This document shows, piece by piece, positions 1 through 9,911 of a stretch of DNA of 64,000 nt. A model generated the notes under the pieces. That model made no database searches, had not been told where the DNA came from, and worked only from the letters and a program-made list of their open reading frames with translations. The DNA comes from Paraburkholderia sejongensis (GTDB taxonomy: Bacteria; Pseudomonadota; Gammaproteobacteria; Burkholderiales; Burkholderiaceae): assembly GCF_020880815.1 (NCBI RefSeq), contig NZ_JAJITD010000005.1:124001-188000 (forward strand), written 5' to 3'. Position 1 is the first letter of the stretch; each line of letters begins with the position of its first letter. The position numbers and the translations under genes are program-made.

Positions 1-634
1 TGATGAAGCGCGCCGGAATGCCGGTCGCGGCGCTCGCGGCCTGGGCCGGCGCGGCCAGCTTGTCGACAAACGCATCGACCTTCGACGAGCTGCCGTCGCC
101 GCGCAGCGGCGGGGTCAGCGCGCTATTGGCCGAGTAGCCCTTGCCGAGCGCGAGTTGGCCGTTGGCCTGCGCATTGCCGTAGGCGCGCGCGAGCGCGTTC
201 AGCGCGGCGCTCTGCCCTTCGTTGCCGCCGCCGGCGCCGCCGAGCGCGTTGGCCATCCCGGCCAGACCGCCCGCCGCGCCGCCGTTCGCGCCGCTCACCT
301 GCATCCCCTGATTGCGCATCAGCTGCTTGAGCATCGCATCGGCGACGCCGATGCCCTTCTTCGACAGCTGCTGCGCCATCTGCTGATCCATCATCGACGT
401 GAAAGTCGCGCTGTCGTGCGAATCGAACGGCCCGTCCTGCGGCGTCGCATCGCGCATGCTTTTGAGCATCATCTGCGTGAAGACCGCGTCGAACTGCTGC
501 GCGGCCATCTTCATGCCGGCCTGCGGCGATGCCTTGGCCTGTGCGCTGAGCGCGCCGAAACCCTGCACGTCGAGCGCGAAGCGGCTGGACAGGTCGCTGC
601 CCGCGGTGAGGGCCTTGCTGGTATCCGCATTCAT
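1..634 (-). CDS. flgJ: FlgJ, flagellar rod assembly protein / peptidoglycan hydrolase (3' end outside window)
   Basis: FlgJ caps the growing rod in the periplasm and, through a C-terminal glucosaminidase domain, opens the peptidoglycan for it. About 211 N-terminal residues are visible: the rod-binding domain with the family pattern AAQQFDAVFTQMMLKSMRDA near residues 34-53 and a SMMDQQMAQQLSKKG segment. A Gly/Ala/Asn-rich linker follows, and the window edge cuts at the IPARFI start of the hydrolase domain. I chose the ATG at 634 because it begins MNADTSKAL, as in related FlgJ proteins; the ATG four bases further in is out of frame. It is the last visible gene of the flgB operon, 12 bp after flgI. 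Catalytic residues are outside the window. Confidence 0.95.
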   Translation of the reverse strand, partial: MNADTSKALTAGSDLSSRFALDVQGFGALSAQAKASPQAGMKMAAQQFDAVFTQMMLKSMRDATPQDGPFDSHDSATFTSMMDQQMAQQLSKKGIGVADAMLKQLMRNQGMQVSGANGGAAGGLAGMANALGGAGGGNEGQSAALNALARAYGNAQANGQLALGKGYSANSALTPPLRGDGSSSKVDAFVDKLAAPAQAASAATGIPARFI

Positions 635-646
635 CTGCTGGACTCC

Positions 647-1816
647 TTAGATGATTTCCAGGTCGGCGCGCAATGCACCGGCCGCTTTCATGGCTTGCAG
701 GATCGACATCAGATCCGCGGGCGTGGCGCCCAGCGCGTTGAGCGCCTTCACCACTTCGGCGAGGTTCGCGCCGGCGTTGACCATCTTCAGCGCGCCGTTG
801 TCCTGCTTCATCTGGATCTGCGACTGCTGCGCGACCACCGTCTGGCCGTTCGAGAACGCGCCGGGCTGGCTCACCACCGGCTGCGTGTTGATCACCACCG
901 ACAGATTGCCGTGCGCGACCGCGCAGCTTTGCAGCGTGACCATCTGGTTCATCACGATCGAGCCGGTGCGCGCGTTCAGGATCACTTTCGCGGCCGCCTG
1001 GCCGGGTCGCACGTCGAGGTTCTGCAACTGCGCCATGAACGCGACCTGCTGCTGCGGATCGGCCGGCGCGCGCAACTGGATCGTGCGGCCGTCGAGCGCG
1101 GTCGCGGTGCCGCTGCCGAACGCGTTGTCGATCGCGGCGACCACCCGCTGGGTGGTGTCGTAGTCCATGTCGTTCAGATCGAGCTGCATCGTGCCGGCCT
1201 GCGAGACCGCGGTCGGCACCGCACGTTCGACGATCGCGCCGGCGGTGATGCGCCCGGCCGCGAGCTGGTTCACCTGCACCTTGCTGCCGTTGGCGCTCGC
1301 GCCGGCGCCGCCGACCGCGACGTTGCCCTGGCCGAGCGCATACACCTGGCCGTCGGCGCCCTTGAGCGGCGTGAGCAGCAGCGTGCCGCCGCGCAGGCTC
1401 TTCGCGTTGCCGAGCGACGACACGGTCAGATCGATCTGTTCGCCGGGCCGCGCGAACGGCGGCAGCACCGCCGTCACCATCACCGCGGCGACGTTCTTCA
1501 GCTGGATGTTCGACAGCGACGATTGCGAGTTGCTGGAGCCGGCCGCCTGGTTGTTGATCGAGATGCCCAGGTTCGCCAGCATGTTGGCGAGCGTCTGGGT
1601 GGTGAACGGCGTCTGGGTGGTCTGGTCGCCGGTGCCGTCGAGGCCGACCACGAGGCCGTAGCCGATCAGCGGGTTGTCGCGCACGCCCTGGATCTGCGCG
1701 AGGTCCTTCAGACGTTCGGCGTGCGCGGGCGCGGCGAGCGGCAGCGCCGCGCAGGCGAGCGCCGTGAGCAGCAACGCGCGGCCCGCGCGCGACACGGTGT
1801 TGAGCAAAGTAGCCAT
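647..1816 (-). CDS. flgI: FlgI, flagellar P-ring protein
   Basis: FlgI forms the periplasmic P ring around the distal rod, in the peptidoglycan layer. The product is 389 residues, the usual family length. It has a Sec signal peptide (hydrophobic [19 protein letters not shown], cleavage after AHA) and the diagnostic mature start [26 protein letters not shown]; the C-terminus [19 protein letters not shown] is also typical. The frame stays open upstream to a GTG at 1825, but the ATG at 1816, two bases after the flgH stop, is the better start and implies coupled translation. Confidence 0.96.
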   Translation of the reverse strand: MATLLNTVSRAGRALLLTALACAALPLAAPAHAERLKDLAQIQGVRDNPLIGYGLVVGLDGTGDQTTQTPFTTQTLANMLANLGISINNQAAGSSNSQSSLSNIQLKNVAAVMVTAVLPPFARPGEQIDLTVSSLGNAKSLRGGTLLLTPLKGADGQVYALGQGNVAVGGAGASANGSKVQVNQLAAGRITAGAIVERAVPTAVSQAGTMQLDLNDMDYDTTQRVVAAIDNAFGSGTATALDGRTIQLRAPADPQQQVAFMAQLQNLDVRPGQAAAKVILNARTGSIVMNQMVTLQSCAVAHGNLSVVINTQPVVSQPGAFSNGQTVVAQQSQIQMKQDNGALKMVNAGANLAEVVKALNALGATPADLMSILQAMKAAGALRADLEII

Positions 1817-1818
1817 CG

Positions 1819-2535
1819 TCACCACGGCGCCACGTTGAGGAAGAAGCGTTGCAGCCAGCCCATGTTCTGCGCTTCGTCTATGTAACCCTTGGCCGAATAC
1901 TCGATTTTCGCGTCGGCGACCTGGGTCGAGTACACCGCGTTCAGACTCGAAATCGTGTTCGGATTGACGACGCCGGAGAAGCGCACGAACTCGTTGCCCT
2001 GATTGATCAGCATCTGCTTCTCGCCGCTCACGACCAGGTTGCCGTTCGCCTGCACGCCGGTCACCGTGACGGTGATCGTGCCGTTGAAGGTGTTCGACGC
2101 GTTGGCGCCGCCGGTGCCGGCAAAGCCGTTGGCGCCGGTCGCGCTCAGGTTGGTCTTCGCGAACAGGCCGCCGAGAAAGCCGGCGGTCGGCACGTCGAAG
2201 GCGGTGTTGCCCTTGCGGTTCGCGTTCGCGCCCGAGCTCTTGGTCGCGTTGATGTTCTCGGCAATCACGATCGTGATGATGTCGCCGACGTTGCGCGGAC
2301 GCTGGTCTTCGAACAGCGGCCGGCCCGCGTAGCCCGGGTTGTAGATCGAGCCCGGCGCCTGCGCCTGCGGCGGCACCGGCGGCTGCGCGATCATCGGCTG
2401 CTGGACGATCGGCTGTTTCGGCACCAGCGCGCAGCCGCCGAGCGCGGCGGCCAGCGTCGCGACCAGCGCGAGCTGCGCGAGCGCGTGGCCGGTGCGCGAA
2501 TGAACCGGAGTACGAGTGGAGTGCGACATCATCAT
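1819..2535 (-). CDS. flgH: FlgH, flagellar L-ring lipoprotein
   Basis: FlgH forms the outer-membrane L ring, the bushing for the rod. The 238-residue product begins MMMS, has a hydrophobic signal and a lipobox LGGC near residue 35, so it is a lipidated outer-membrane protein. Family motifs follow: [26 protein letters not shown] text, the [11 protein letters not shown] strand and the C-terminal [20 protein letters not shown]. Three ATG codons in tandem leave the exact start open by one or two codons. It lies 22 bp downstream of flgG and 2 bp upstream of flgI. Confidence 0.96.
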   Translation of the reverse strand: MMMSHSTRTPVHSRTGHALAQLALVATLAAALGGCALVPKQPIVQQPMIAQPPVPPQAQAPGSIYNPGYAGRPLFEDQRPRNVGDIITIVIAENINATKSSGANANRKGNTAFDVPTAGFLGGLFAKTNLSATGANGFAGTGGANASNTFNGTITVTVTGVQANGNLVVSGEKQMLINQGNEFVRFSGVVNPNTISSLNAVYSTQVADAKIEYSAKGYIDEAQNMGWLQRFFLNVAPW

Positions 2536-2557
2536 TTACCGCCTTTATTCCCGGGCC

Positions 2558-3346
2558 TCAAACCTGCATCTGACTCAAGGTCTGCAGCATCTGGTCGGAG
2601 GTCGTCACGGCCTTGCTGTTGATTTCGTACGCGCGCTGGGTCTGGATCATGTTGACCAGTTCCTGCACCACGTTCACGTTCGACGCTTCCACGTAGCCCT
2701 GATTGAGCGTGCCGGCGCCGTTCAGGCCCGGCTGCGCGACGTTCGGCGCGCCCGACGAAGCGGTTTCCGCGAACAGGTTTTCGCCCTTCGCGTCGAGGCC
2801 GGCCGGGTTGATGAAGGTCGCGATCTGCATCGTGCCGAGCTGCTGCGTGTTGCTCGAACCGGCCACCGTGATCGACACCGCGCCGTCGCTGCCGATCGTC
2901 AGCGAAGTCGCGTTGGTCGGAATCGTGATCGCCGGGATCACCTGGTAGCCGCTCGAGGTCACGAGCTGGCCCTGCGCGTTGGTCTGGAACGAGCCGTCGC
3001 GGGTGTACGCGGTGGTGCCGTCGGGCATCTGCACCTGGAAGAAGCCCGCGCCGTTGATCGCGACGTCTTTCGAGTTGCCGGTCTGCTGCAGGTTGCCCTG
3101 GGTGTACAGACGTTCGGTCGCGACCTGCTGCACGCCGGTGCCGAGCTGGATGCCGGACGGCAGTTCGGTCTGTTGCGTCGAGTTCGCGCCGGGCTGGCGG
3201 ATGGTCTGGTACAGCAGATCCTCGAACACCGCGCGCGAGCCCTTGAAGCCGTTGGTGCTGACGTTCGCGAGGTTGTTCGAGATCACGTCCATCTGCGCCT
3301 GTTGCGCGTTCATGCCGGTGGCGGCGATGTAGAGAGAGCGGTTCAC
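2558..3346 (-). CDS. flgG: FlgG, distal rod protein
   Basis: FlgG builds the distal rod that crosses the P and L rings. At 262 residues it has the standard length. The N-terminal rod/hook signature [20 protein letters not shown] followed by [12 protein letters not shown] is clear, and the C-terminal signature [24 protein letters not shown] closes the protein, as in all axial rod/hook proteins. No signal peptide, as expected for a substrate of the flagellar export apparatus. The gene lies between flgF (62 bp upstream) and flgH. Confidence 0.97.
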   Translation of the reverse strand: MNRSLYIAATGMNAQQAQMDVISNNLANVSTNGFKGSRAVFEDLLYQTIRQPGANSTQQTELPSGIQLGTGVQQVATERLYTQGNLQQTGNSKDVAINGAGFFQVQMPDGTTAYTRDGSFQTNAQGQLVTSSGYQVIPAITIPTNATSLTIGSDGAVSITVAGSSNTQQLGTMQIATFINPAGLDAKGENLFAETASSGAPNVAQPGLNGAGTLNQGYVEASNVNVVQELVNMIQTQRAYEINSKAVTTSDQMLQTLSQMQV

Positions 3347-3408
3347 TATGGTTCTCCATTTGCGGGCGCGGCGCGCTCGTGCGCTTGCCGCGGCCCGGTG
3401 GCAATTCG

Positions 3409-4167
3409 TTAGCTGAAGCTGAGCAGCTGGTTGGCGGACTGATCGTTCTTGTCGGCGTTTTGCAGCATCTGCGTCTGCATCTGGAACTGCCGCGCGTTGG
3501 TGATCATCGACACCATCGCGGCGACCGGATTGACGTTGCTGCCTTCGAGCGACGCCGGTGCGAGCGTGACGGCCGGATCGGCGTCGGCGGGGTTGCCGTC
3601 GGCGGTCCTGAACAGGCCATCGTCGCCGCGCTTGAGCGACTGCGGATCGGGGTTCACCAGCTTCAGCTGATCGACGGTGACGACCGCCGTGGGCGGATCG
3701 CCGGGCGTCAGCGCGGACACCGTGCCGTCCTTGCCGATCGTGATCTGCGCGCCCGGCGGCACCGACACCGGCCCGCCGTTGCCGAGCACGACCTGGTTGG
3801 TCGCGTTCACCAGCTGGCCGTTCTGATCGACGTGCAGGTTGCCGGCGCGGGTGTAGGCCTCGTTGCCGTCGGCGGTCTGCACCGCCAGCCAGCCCGGGCC
3901 CTGGATCGCCACGTCGAGCGGATTGCCGGTCTGCTGGATCGGCCCGGGCGTGTAGTCCGCGCCCGGCGTCGACGACAGCACGAAGGTGCGGGTGGTGTCG
4001 TCGTTGATCGAGCTGCCGTCGCCGAACGCCAGCGGCACGGCGCGGAAAGTCTCGAGCTGCGCGCGAAAGCCCGTGGTCGATGCGTTCGCGAGATTGTTCG
4101 CGACGATCGCCTGTTGTTCGAGCGCCTGCGTGCTGCCCGACATCGCGGTGTAGATCAGCCGATCCAT
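3409..4167 (-). CDS. flgF: FlgF, proximal rod protein
   Basis: FlgF is one of the proximal rod subunits exported through the flagellar type III apparatus. The 252-residue product starts [20 protein letters not shown] and contains [12 protein letters not shown]; the C-terminus [19 protein letters not shown] is the axial-family helix. The frame remains open far upstream into flgE, but that extension is a shadow of flgE in another frame; the ATG at 4167, 17 bp after the flgE stop, gives the conserved N-terminus. Confidence 0.96.
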   Translation of the reverse strand: MDRLIYTAMSGSTQALEQQAIVANNLANASTTGFRAQLETFRAVPLAFGDGSSINDDTTRTFVLSSTPGADYTPGPIQQTGNPLDVAIQGPGWLAVQTADGNEAYTRAGNLHVDQNGQLVNATNQVVLGNGGPVSVPPGAQITIGKDGTVSALTPGDPPTAVVTVDQLKLVNPDPQSLKRGDDGLFRTADGNPADADPAVTLAPASLEGSNVNPVAAMVSMITNARQFQMQTQMLQNADKNDQSANQLLSFS

Positions 4168-4184
4168 GAGAGGGTCCCGTTGGC

Positions 4185-5699
4185 TTACAGATTGATCAGC
4201 GTCTGGTCGACGGTCTGCTGCGTCTTGATCGTCTGCGCGTTCGCCTGATAGTTGCGCTGCGCGGTGATCAGGTTCACGAGCTCGCTGGTCAGATCGACGT
4301 TCGAGTTTTCGACCGCGCCGCCTTGCAGCACGCCGTGATTGGTCGAACCCGGCGCCGAGATCTGCGCGACGCCCGACGCCGAGGTCTGGCCGTACTGGTT
4401 GTTGCCCAGATCGACGAGACCGTTCTGGTTCGAGAAGTTCGCCAGCACGATCTGGCCGAGCGCGGCGGTCTGGCCGTTCGAGTAGTTGCCGGTCAGCGTG
4501 CCGTCCGAGCCGACCGTGAAGCTGGTCAGCTGGCCCGCCGCGTAGCCGTCGGTCGACAGGCTGTTTACGCCGTCCTTGCCGCCGTACTGGGTGGTGCCGG
4601 CGAGGCTCAGCGTGATGTTCTGCGGGGTCGACGAGCCGTCGCTGGTCGGGATCGACACGGTGAACGCGCCGAGCGTCGAGGTCGCGACGCCGTTCGCGTC
4701 GGTCGTGCTGACGAGCGTGCCCGACGAATTGAAGTTGGCGGTGCCGACCAGCGATGCGGTGCCGGTCGAGGTGCCCGCATACACGTTCCACGTGCCGGCC
4801 GCGGTCTTCGCGAAGTACATGTTGACCGTCTGCGAGCCGCCGAGCGTGTCGTACGCGGTGGTGCTGGTCGAATAGTTGTAGGTCGTCGAGCTGGCCTGGT
4901 TGAAGGCGGTCGGATTCGGCGCGATCGTATAGCTGTCGTTGGCCGCCGGCGTGCCGCTGAACGTGATGCTCTGGCCGTTGCCGAGCGCGATCGCGGTGCC
5001 CGCCGTGAAGGTGCCGGTGACCGGCGTGGAGTTCGGGTACGTCGTGTCCTGCACCGAGTAGCCGCCGGCGCCGTCGAACGTGATCTTGTAGCTGTCGGTG
5101 TTGGTGCCCGCGCTCGCATCCGTGATCGTCGCGCCGGTCGTGTTCAGCGATCCGGTGTTGCCGGTGCCCTTCGTCACGGTCGGCGCGCCGAGCATCAGCG
5201 CGTCCTGCGCGTTCAGGTTCAGGCCCGCGCTGATCTTGGTGGTGGCGGTCGGCGCGATGTTCGCGGTCGGCACCTTCAACGGCACGGTCTGCGCGGTGTT
5301 GATGACGCCCGCGCTGTTGGCCGCGTAGCCCATCAGATCGAGACCCTGCGCATTGGTGATATAGCCGTTCTTGTCGAGCTGGAACACGCCGTTGCGCGAA
5401 TAGGTCAACGTGCCGTTGTTCGACATCTGGAAGAAGCCGTTGCCGTTGATCGCGACGTTCAACGCCTGGTTGGTCGTGGCCAGCGTGCCTTGCGAGAACT
5501 GCTGCTGCACTTCCGCGAGCTGCGTGCCGATACCGATCTGCTGGCTCGTCGCGGTTGCGACGGAATTCGCGTACATGTCGGCGAATTCGGCGGTGCCGCT
5601 CTTGAAGCCGACCGTGTTCGCGTTGGCGATGTTGTTGCCGATCACGTCGAGATCGCTCGACGACGCCGACAAACCGCTCAATCCTTGCTGATAACCCAT
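4185..5699 (-). CDS. flgE: FlgE, flagellar hook protein
   Basis: FlgE polymerises into the hook, the universal joint outside the cell. The 504-residue product is longer than the roughly 400 residues of enteric FlgE; the extra length is in the Ser/Thr/Gly-rich surface-exposed middle domains. Family features are the start [33 protein letters not shown], and the C-terminal [20 protein letters not shown] helix that packs in the hook core. It follows flgD by 52 bp and precedes flgF. Confidence 0.97.
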   Translation of the reverse strand: MGYQQGLSGLSASSSDLDVIGNNIANANTVGFKSGTAEFADMYANSVATATSQQIGIGTQLAEVQQQFSQGTLATTNQALNVAINGNGFFQMSNNGTLTYSRNGVFQLDKNGYITNAQGLDLMGYAANSAGVINTAQTVPLKVPTANIAPTATTKISAGLNLNAQDALMLGAPTVTKGTGNTGSLNTTGATITDASAGTNTDSYKITFDGAGGYSVQDTTYPNSTPVTGTFTAGTAIALGNGQSITFSGTPAANDSYTIAPNPTAFNQASSTTYNYSTSTTAYDTLGGSQTVNMYFAKTAAGTWNVYAGTSTGTASLVGTANFNSSGTLVSTTDANGVATSTLGAFTVSIPTSDGSSTPQNITLSLAGTTQYGGKDGVNSLSTDGYAAGQLTSFTVGSDGTLTGNYSNGQTAALGQIVLANFSNQNGLVDLGNNQYGQTSASGVAQISAPGSTNHGVLQGGAVENSNVDLTSELVNLITAQRNYQANAQTIKTQQTVDQTLINL

Positions 5700-5751
5700 G
5701 AGGTACTCCGTATCTGGAAAGTCGTGACTTGTTTGCTGTGGCCGCGCCGCG

Positions 5752-6462
5752 TCAGAGGATCGCGGCGACGCTGGTCAGGTCGACGGTCGAGCCGTTCGAC
5801 AGCACGAGGCCCGCGCTGCCGCTCGCCTGCTGCACGACGCCCTGGACGGTCGCGCCGACCAGCGTGCTGGCGGTCGCCGCCGCGCCGTTGATCGTGCCGG
5901 TCGCGGTGATCGTGTAGGTGCCGTCGGCGAGCGTGTTGCCGGCCGAGTCGGTCGGCGTCCAGCTGACCGGAATCGTGCCGGCCGACTGCTTGCCGAGGTC
6001 GAGCGTATTGACGATCGTGCCGGCCGAGTTCTTCACGACGACCTGCAGGTCGCTCACCGAATTCGCGAGCGATACGCCGAATTCGCCGGTCTTGCCGCTT
6101 GCCACCGAGATCGAGCTGCCGGGCGCGAGCACGGTCGAGCCGATCAGCAGCGCGGCCTGCGACTGCTGGCCGGCGGCGAGCTGGGTCGACAGCGAGCTGA
6201 GCGACGTGTTCAGCTGGCTGATGCCCTGCACGGTGCTGATCTGCGCGAGCTGCGAAGTCATCTGCGAGCTGTCCATCGGATTGGTCGGGTCCTGGTTCTT
6301 CAATTGCGCGACCAGCAGTTGCAGGAAGGTGTTCTGCAGGTCGGTGGGCGAGGTGCCCGACGAGCCGCTCGAACTCGTCGAGCTGCCGGTGCCGTTCATC
6401 GTGTCGAGCAGCGTCTGCGAAACGGTCGTGCCGCTGCTGCCGATGGTGGTGCTGGTGGTCAA
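5752..6462 (-). CDS. flgD: FlgD, hook cap / hook assembly scaffold
   Basis: FlgD sits at the tip of the growing hook and promotes FlgE polymerisation. The 236-residue protein carries the FlgD N-terminal motif FLQLLVAQLKNQDPTNPMDS near residues 47-66, then a Ser/Gln-rich region and the FlgD Ig-like domains (SWTPTDSAGNTLADGTYTI). The Ser/Gly/Thr-rich first 35 residues look disordered and probably hold the export signal. The start lies 11 bp after the flgC stop. Confidence 0.96.
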   Translation of the reverse strand: MTTSTTIGSSGTTVSQTLLDTMNGTGSSTSSSGSSGTSPTDLQNTFLQLLVAQLKNQDPTNPMDSSQMTSQLAQISTVQGISQLNTSLSSLSTQLAAGQQSQAALLIGSTVLAPGSSISVASGKTGEFGVSLANSVSDLQVVVKNSAGTIVNTLDLGKQSAGTIPVSWTPTDSAGNTLADGTYTITATGTINGAAATASTLVGATVQGVVQQASGSAGLVLSNGSTVDLTSVAAIL

Positions 6463-6473
6463 GGCGAGTCTCC

Positions 6474-6899
6474 TCAGGTTCCGATCGTGAGCGTTTTCAG
6501 CATCAGCGTTTTGGCGGTGTTCAGCGTTTCGACGTTGGCCTGATACGAGCGCGAAGCCGAGATCATGTTGACCATCTCCTGCACCGGATCGACGTTCGGC
6601 AGCGTCACGTAGCCGTTCGCGTCGGCGGCCGGATTGCCGGGCTCGTACGCGGTCTTCATCGGCGACGGATCGTCGATCACGCCGGTGACCTGCACTCCGC
6701 CGACCTGTTGGCCCGAGCCCGAGCGCGCGCCGCCGAGCGGGTTCACCGCGAACACGACCTGCTTGGCCTTGTACGGCTGACCGTCCGGGCCGGTCGTGCT
6801 GTCCGCGTTGGCGAGATTCGACGCCGTCACGTTGAGCCGCTGCGATTGCGCCGACATCGCGGAGCCTGCAACACCAAAAATATTCATCAGGGATGGCAT
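6474..6899 (-). CDS. flgC: FlgC, proximal rod protein
   Basis: FlgC is a proximal rod subunit. The 141-residue product has the family length, the N-terminal pattern [20 protein letters not shown] followed by NLANADST, and the C-terminal [20 protein letters not shown] helix. It is the second gene of the operon, about 104 bp after flgB. Confidence 0.96.
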   Translation of the reverse strand: MPSLMNIFGVAGSAMSAQSQRLNVTASNLANADSTTGPDGQPYKAKQVVFAVNPLGGARSGSGQQVGGVQVTGVIDDPSPMKTAYEPGNPAADANGYVTLPNVDPVQEMVNMISASRSYQANVETLNTAKTLMLKTLTIGT

Positions 6900-7003
6900 G
6901 TTTCCTGACCTCTCCTGCCGGTTCGCACCGGCTTTGCGTTAAGTCCCGTAGCGGTTTGTTCGGGTGTTTCGTGCTTGTTCGTGCTTTCGTGCGCGGCGCG
7001 GGC

Positions 7004-7501
7004 CTAGCTACCCGAGGTGATCGCCGAAAGCATCGTCTTGATCTGGTTCGACACGGCCGTCATCCCCGATTCGAAGTGCAGCGTGTTGTCCGCGAACTGC
7101 ACGCGCTCGGTGTCGACGTCGACGGTGTTGCCGTCGAGCGCGGGCTGCGTCGGAATCCGGTATTTCAGGGTGCCGTAGTCGTCGGGGCTGCCGCCCGTCG
7201 CGCTCAGCGTGGTCTTGCCGCTCATGTGACCCGGCTCGGTCGCGCTCATCGACATTCCGCTCGTCACGCCGGCCGGTTTCGTCAGCGCCAGCGGCGAGCT
7301 GTTCGACGCGCCCTGGCCGGCGCTGCTGCCGCCGCTCTTTTTCAGCGCGCCCGCGAGCGACGACGCGAAGTCGACGTCGCGTGCCTTGTAGCCGGGCGTG
7401 TCGGCGTTCGCGATATTCGACGACAGCAGTTCCTGTCGATACGCGCGCACATCCATCGCCTGGCGGCCGAATGCGAATTCGGCATCGAGTTTGTCCAGCA
7501 T
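7004..7501 (-). CDS. flgB: FlgB, proximal rod protein
   Basis: FlgB is the most proximal rod subunit. The 165-residue protein contains the axial N-terminal pattern (RQELLSSNIANADTPGYKAR) and, near the C-terminus, NTLHFESGMTAVSNQIKTML. It has a Ser/Gly-rich insertion (residues about 57-75) that makes it somewhat longer than the enteric protein. First gene of the leftward flgBCDEFGHIJ operon, transcribed divergently from flgA across a 218-bp shared regulatory gap. Confidence 0.95.
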   Translation of the reverse strand: MLDKLDAEFAFGRQAMDVRAYRQELLSSNIANADTPGYKARDVDFASSLAGALKKSGGSSAGQGASNSSPLALTKPAGVTSGMSMSATEPGHMSGKTTLSATGGSPDDYGTLKYRIPTQPALDGNTVDVDTERVQFADNTLHFESGMTAVSNQIKTMLSAITSGS

Positions 7502-7616
7502 AGAAATCTCCCGAGAACGTTCCCGAGGCCTTTCGATGCATGCGTCACGCGAAGTGCGCGGCGGGCGGAAAGGCCTTTTTGCATGAGGTGCATCTTATGG
7601 GCCGGGCGCAAGCGGC

Positions 7617-7658
7617 AATCGGACGAATAACCGGGAAAGGGGGCTTCTATTCGACGTT
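7617..7658. promoter_or_regulatory. Candidate FlhDC-type inverted repeat between flgB and flgA
   Basis: In the flgB/flgA divergent gap, reading the minus strand, a half-site AACGTCGAATAGAAG is followed after about 10 bp by CGGTTATTCGTCCGATT, whose complement again holds CGAATAA. This roughly fits the known FlhD4C2 arrangement of two inverted 16-18-bp half-sites with a 10-11-bp spacer. A possible flgA -10 element TAGAAT lies at 7679-7684. The match is by eye and imperfect. Confidence 0.35.
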
Positions 7659-7719
7659 TGTCCGCGGGGGCCGCTCTCTAGAATGCAAGGCGTACCGATG
7701 CCTTCGATGGAGAACCGTA

Positions 7720-9318
7720 ATGAGCCAGTCCACTTCCGTGTTGCCGCCGCGTGCGAACCGCACTGCCGTGCGTCGCGTGGGTGGCCTGGGCGGCCTCGTT
7801 GACGTTGGTGGCGTTGGTGGCGTTGGTGGCGTTGGTGGCGTTGGTGGCGTTGGTGGCGTCACGCTGGCGCGGCGCGCGGGGCGCGCGGCCGTGCGTCGTG
7901 GCGGGCGCTTCGTCGCGCGAGTGGCGACGCGGCTGATCGTCAACGTCGCGGTGTGGGTCGCGGGCGGGATCGTGCTGGTGCCGGCGACGAGCCAGGCGCA
8001 GGACAGCGGCGGCCCGATCGTGATCGCCGGCCCGGCCGAACAGAATCCCGCCGCGTTGAACGACCTCGCGCAACGGATTCAGAGCCCGGCGCAGAGTCGC
8101 GCGTCGGCGGCCTCGCTGGCGGCGGCGACCGCGCAATCGATCGGCCGCGCGCCGGCCGCGCGCGACGCCGATCCGTTCACGCGCGCGGCCAATGCGAGCG
8201 GCGCGATCGTGATTGCCGGCGCGGGCGATACCGCTGCCGCGCCCGCCGCGCCGACGATGATCCGCACCAGTTTCAAACCGGACGCGAACGGCGTCGTGAC
8301 GATTCCGGCGCCAGTTAATACGGGAGCAGCGGCTGGAGCGGCCGCGGTTGCGCGGGTGAATGTCGAAGCGGGCGCGCGGGCGGTGACACCGGTGGTGGTC
8401 GCGCCGGCTGCGAATAATCCGGGCGATGCGAACGCCCGCCCGGTGGCCGCTAATCCACCGCGCGGCACTGACGCGAACAGCATCGACAGCCTCGCATCGC
8501 GTGGCGAGCCGCCTCAATTCGGCGCGAACGGCAAGCCGCTCGCGAACGCGGCGGCGGCGCAGGCGCGCGCCGCGTCGCTCGCCAGAACGGCGCCGCTCGC
8601 CGCGCGTCAGAACACGCCGGCGCCGGCCGCGCCGCAAAGAACTCCGCAAACCGGTGCGCCCGCGCCGGCCGCCGCGCAAGCCGCACCGCTGCCCGGTCAG
8701 CAGGACCCCGAAGCAATTCACACCGCCGCGCTCGCGTTCCTGCAACTGCAGGCCGCCGGCCTGCCCGGCAAGGTCGAGATCACCGTCGCGCCGGCGTTTC
8801 CGCGCGGCCTCGCCGCATGCACCGCGCTTGAACCGTTTCTGCCGAGCGGCGCGCGCCTGTGGGGCCGTCTGACGATCGGCGTGCGCTGCGCGGGCGAGCG
8901 CCCGTGGACCCTTTATCTGCAGGCGCGCATCGCGCTGCACGCCACTTACTACCTCGCGTCTCGCGCGATGGCGCCCGGCGAAGTGCTGAGCGCCGCCGAC
9001 CTCGTCGCGCGCGAAGGCGACCTGAGCGGCCTGCCGCAGGCGATCGTCACCGATCCGTCGCAGGCGGTCGGCTCGGTGTCGCTGGTGCGGATCGCGAGCG
9101 GGATGCCGCTGCGGCGCGACATGCTGCGCAGCGCGTCGGCGGTCACTTTCGGCCAGACCGTGCGGGTCGTGGCGGCCGGCGACGGCTTCTCGATCTCGTC
9201 CGAAGGCAGCGCGATGAACAACGCGGCGCCGGGTCAGCAGGTGCGCGTGAAGACCGCGAATGGTCAGATCATCTCCGGCGTCGTCAAGGATGGCGGCACG
9301 GTCGAGATCCAGATGTGA
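7720..9318 (+). CDS. flgA: FlgA, P-ring assembly chaperone, with long N-terminal and Ala/Pro-rich extensions
   Basis: FlgA helps FlgI assemble into the P ring in the periplasm. The C-terminal part (about residues 330-532) is recognisable: an LQLQAAGLPGKVEITVAP strand, a SAF-like stretch (LASRAMAPGEVLSAADLV) and the ending VKTANGQIISGVVKDGGTVE. The protein is 532 residues against 220-400 for most FlgA. The start ATG has a good GGAGA ribosome site, and the frame is open a further 180 bp upstream without better support. The signal peptide (RLIVNVAVWVAGGIVLVP, ending SQAQ) begins only near residue 70, behind an Arg-rich segment with six VGG repeats. An Ala/Pro-rich linker with two IVIAG motifs follows. 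Confidence 0.92.
   Translation: MSQSTSVLPPRANRTAVRRVGGLGGLVDVGGVGGVGGVGGVGGVGGVTLARRAGRAAVRRGGRFVARVATRLIVNVAVWVAGGIVLVPATSQAQDSGGPIVIAGPAEQNPAALNDLAQRIQSPAQSRASAASLAAATAQSIGRAPAARDADPFTRAANASGAIVIAGAGDTAAAPAAPTMIRTSFKPDANGVVTIPAPVNTGAAAGAAAVARVNVEAGARAVTPVVVAPAANNPGDANARPVAANPPRGTDANSIDSLASRGEPPQFGANGKPLANAAAAQARAASLARTAPLAARQNTPAPAAPQRTPQTGAPAPAAAQAAPLPGQQDPEAIHTAALAFLQLQAAGLPGKVEITVAPAFPRGLAACTALEPFLPSGARLWGRLTIGVRCAGERPWTLYLQARIALHATYYLASRAMAPGEVLSAADLVAREGDLSGLPQAIVTDPSQAVGSVSLVRIASGMPLRRDMLRSASAVTFGQTVRVVAAGDGFSISSEGSAMNNAAPGQQVRVKTANGQIISGVVKDGGTVEIQM
7804..7857 (+). repeat. Six tandem copies of a 9-bp unit inside flgA
   Basis: GTTGGTGGC is repeated six times without a mismatch, encoding (Val-Gly-Gly)6 ahead of the signal peptide of FlgA. 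The unit is a multiple of three, so copy-number change would alter length but not frame. Confidence 0.97.
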
Positions 9319-9406
9319 ACGGAGTCACGGTGAAAGTCGCGGAGAACACGGCTTTGAAGGGGCCGGATGGCCACGCGAACGCGGGCCGGGCAGTGCACGA
9401 TTGCGC

Positions 9407-9434
9407 TAAAGTTTTGATCAACGCTTGCCGTTAT
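9407..9434 (+). promoter_or_regulatory. Sigma-28 (FliA) promoter for flgM
   Basis: TAAA at 9407-9410, a 16-bp spacer and GCCGTTAT at 9427-9434 match the flagellar sigma-28 consensus TAAA-N15-GCCGATAA closely. It lies 28 bp before the flgM start, so flgM would also be transcribed as a late gene by the sigma factor its product inhibits. Confidence 0.8.
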
Positions 9435-9462
9435 CAGAATCAAATCGTTCAGGAAGCCCATC

Positions 9463-9819
9463 GTGAAAGTCGATTCCAACAGCTCTTCGAATCTGCCGAC
9501 GTTGAAAGACGCCGTGTCCCGCACCCAGCAGGGCGGCGATGCCACGCCGGCGAGCAGCGCCACGCAGGGCGCAAGCACGGCCGCGACGGCCACCGGCAAC
9601 GCCGCGGGCGACGCGAGCGTGAGCCTGTCGGGTCTGTCGCAGCATCTGCGCAGCCTCGCGGCGACCGGTGCGGCCGACATCGACACGGCGCACGTCGAGT
9701 CGATCAAGCAGGCGATCAAGGACGGCACGTTGCAGATCGACTCCGGCAAGATCGCCGATGGCGTGCTGCAGACGGCGCGCGACCTGTTGCAGAACAAATC
9801 CTCGTCGAACGGCAACTGA
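9463..9819 (+). CDS. flgM: FlgM, anti-sigma-28 factor
   Basis: FlgM binds and inhibits FliA until the hook-basal body is complete, when it is exported. The 118-residue protein has a Ser/Thr/Ala-rich, probably disordered N-terminal half and the helical FliA-binding C-terminal half (DTAHVESIKQAIKDGTLQID followed by GKIADGVLQTARDLL), the FlgM family signature. It lies 144 bp after flgA, behind its own sigma-28 promoter, and is followed by flgN. Confidence 0.93.
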   Translation: MKVDSNSSSNLPTLKDAVSRTQQGGDATPASSATQGASTAATATGNAAGDASVSLSGLSQHLRSLAATGAADIDTAHVESIKQAIKDGTLQIDSGKIADGVLQTARDLLQNKSSSNGN

Positions 9820-9911
9820 CCCGCACTTCGCGGCGCGGTGAGGTGCCGGGCGACGGTCACCCCACCCGGCTCGCGCGATGTGCGAGCCGCCGCGCGTAGC
9901 GAGTTGCCGAC

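Noticed and set aside
155..1885. 576-codon open frame on the plus strand opposite flgI/flgJ
   Set aside because: It is the antisense shadow of GC-rich coding sequence: Arg/His/Leu-rich, no family resemblance, and overlapped by well-supported FlgI/FlgJ.
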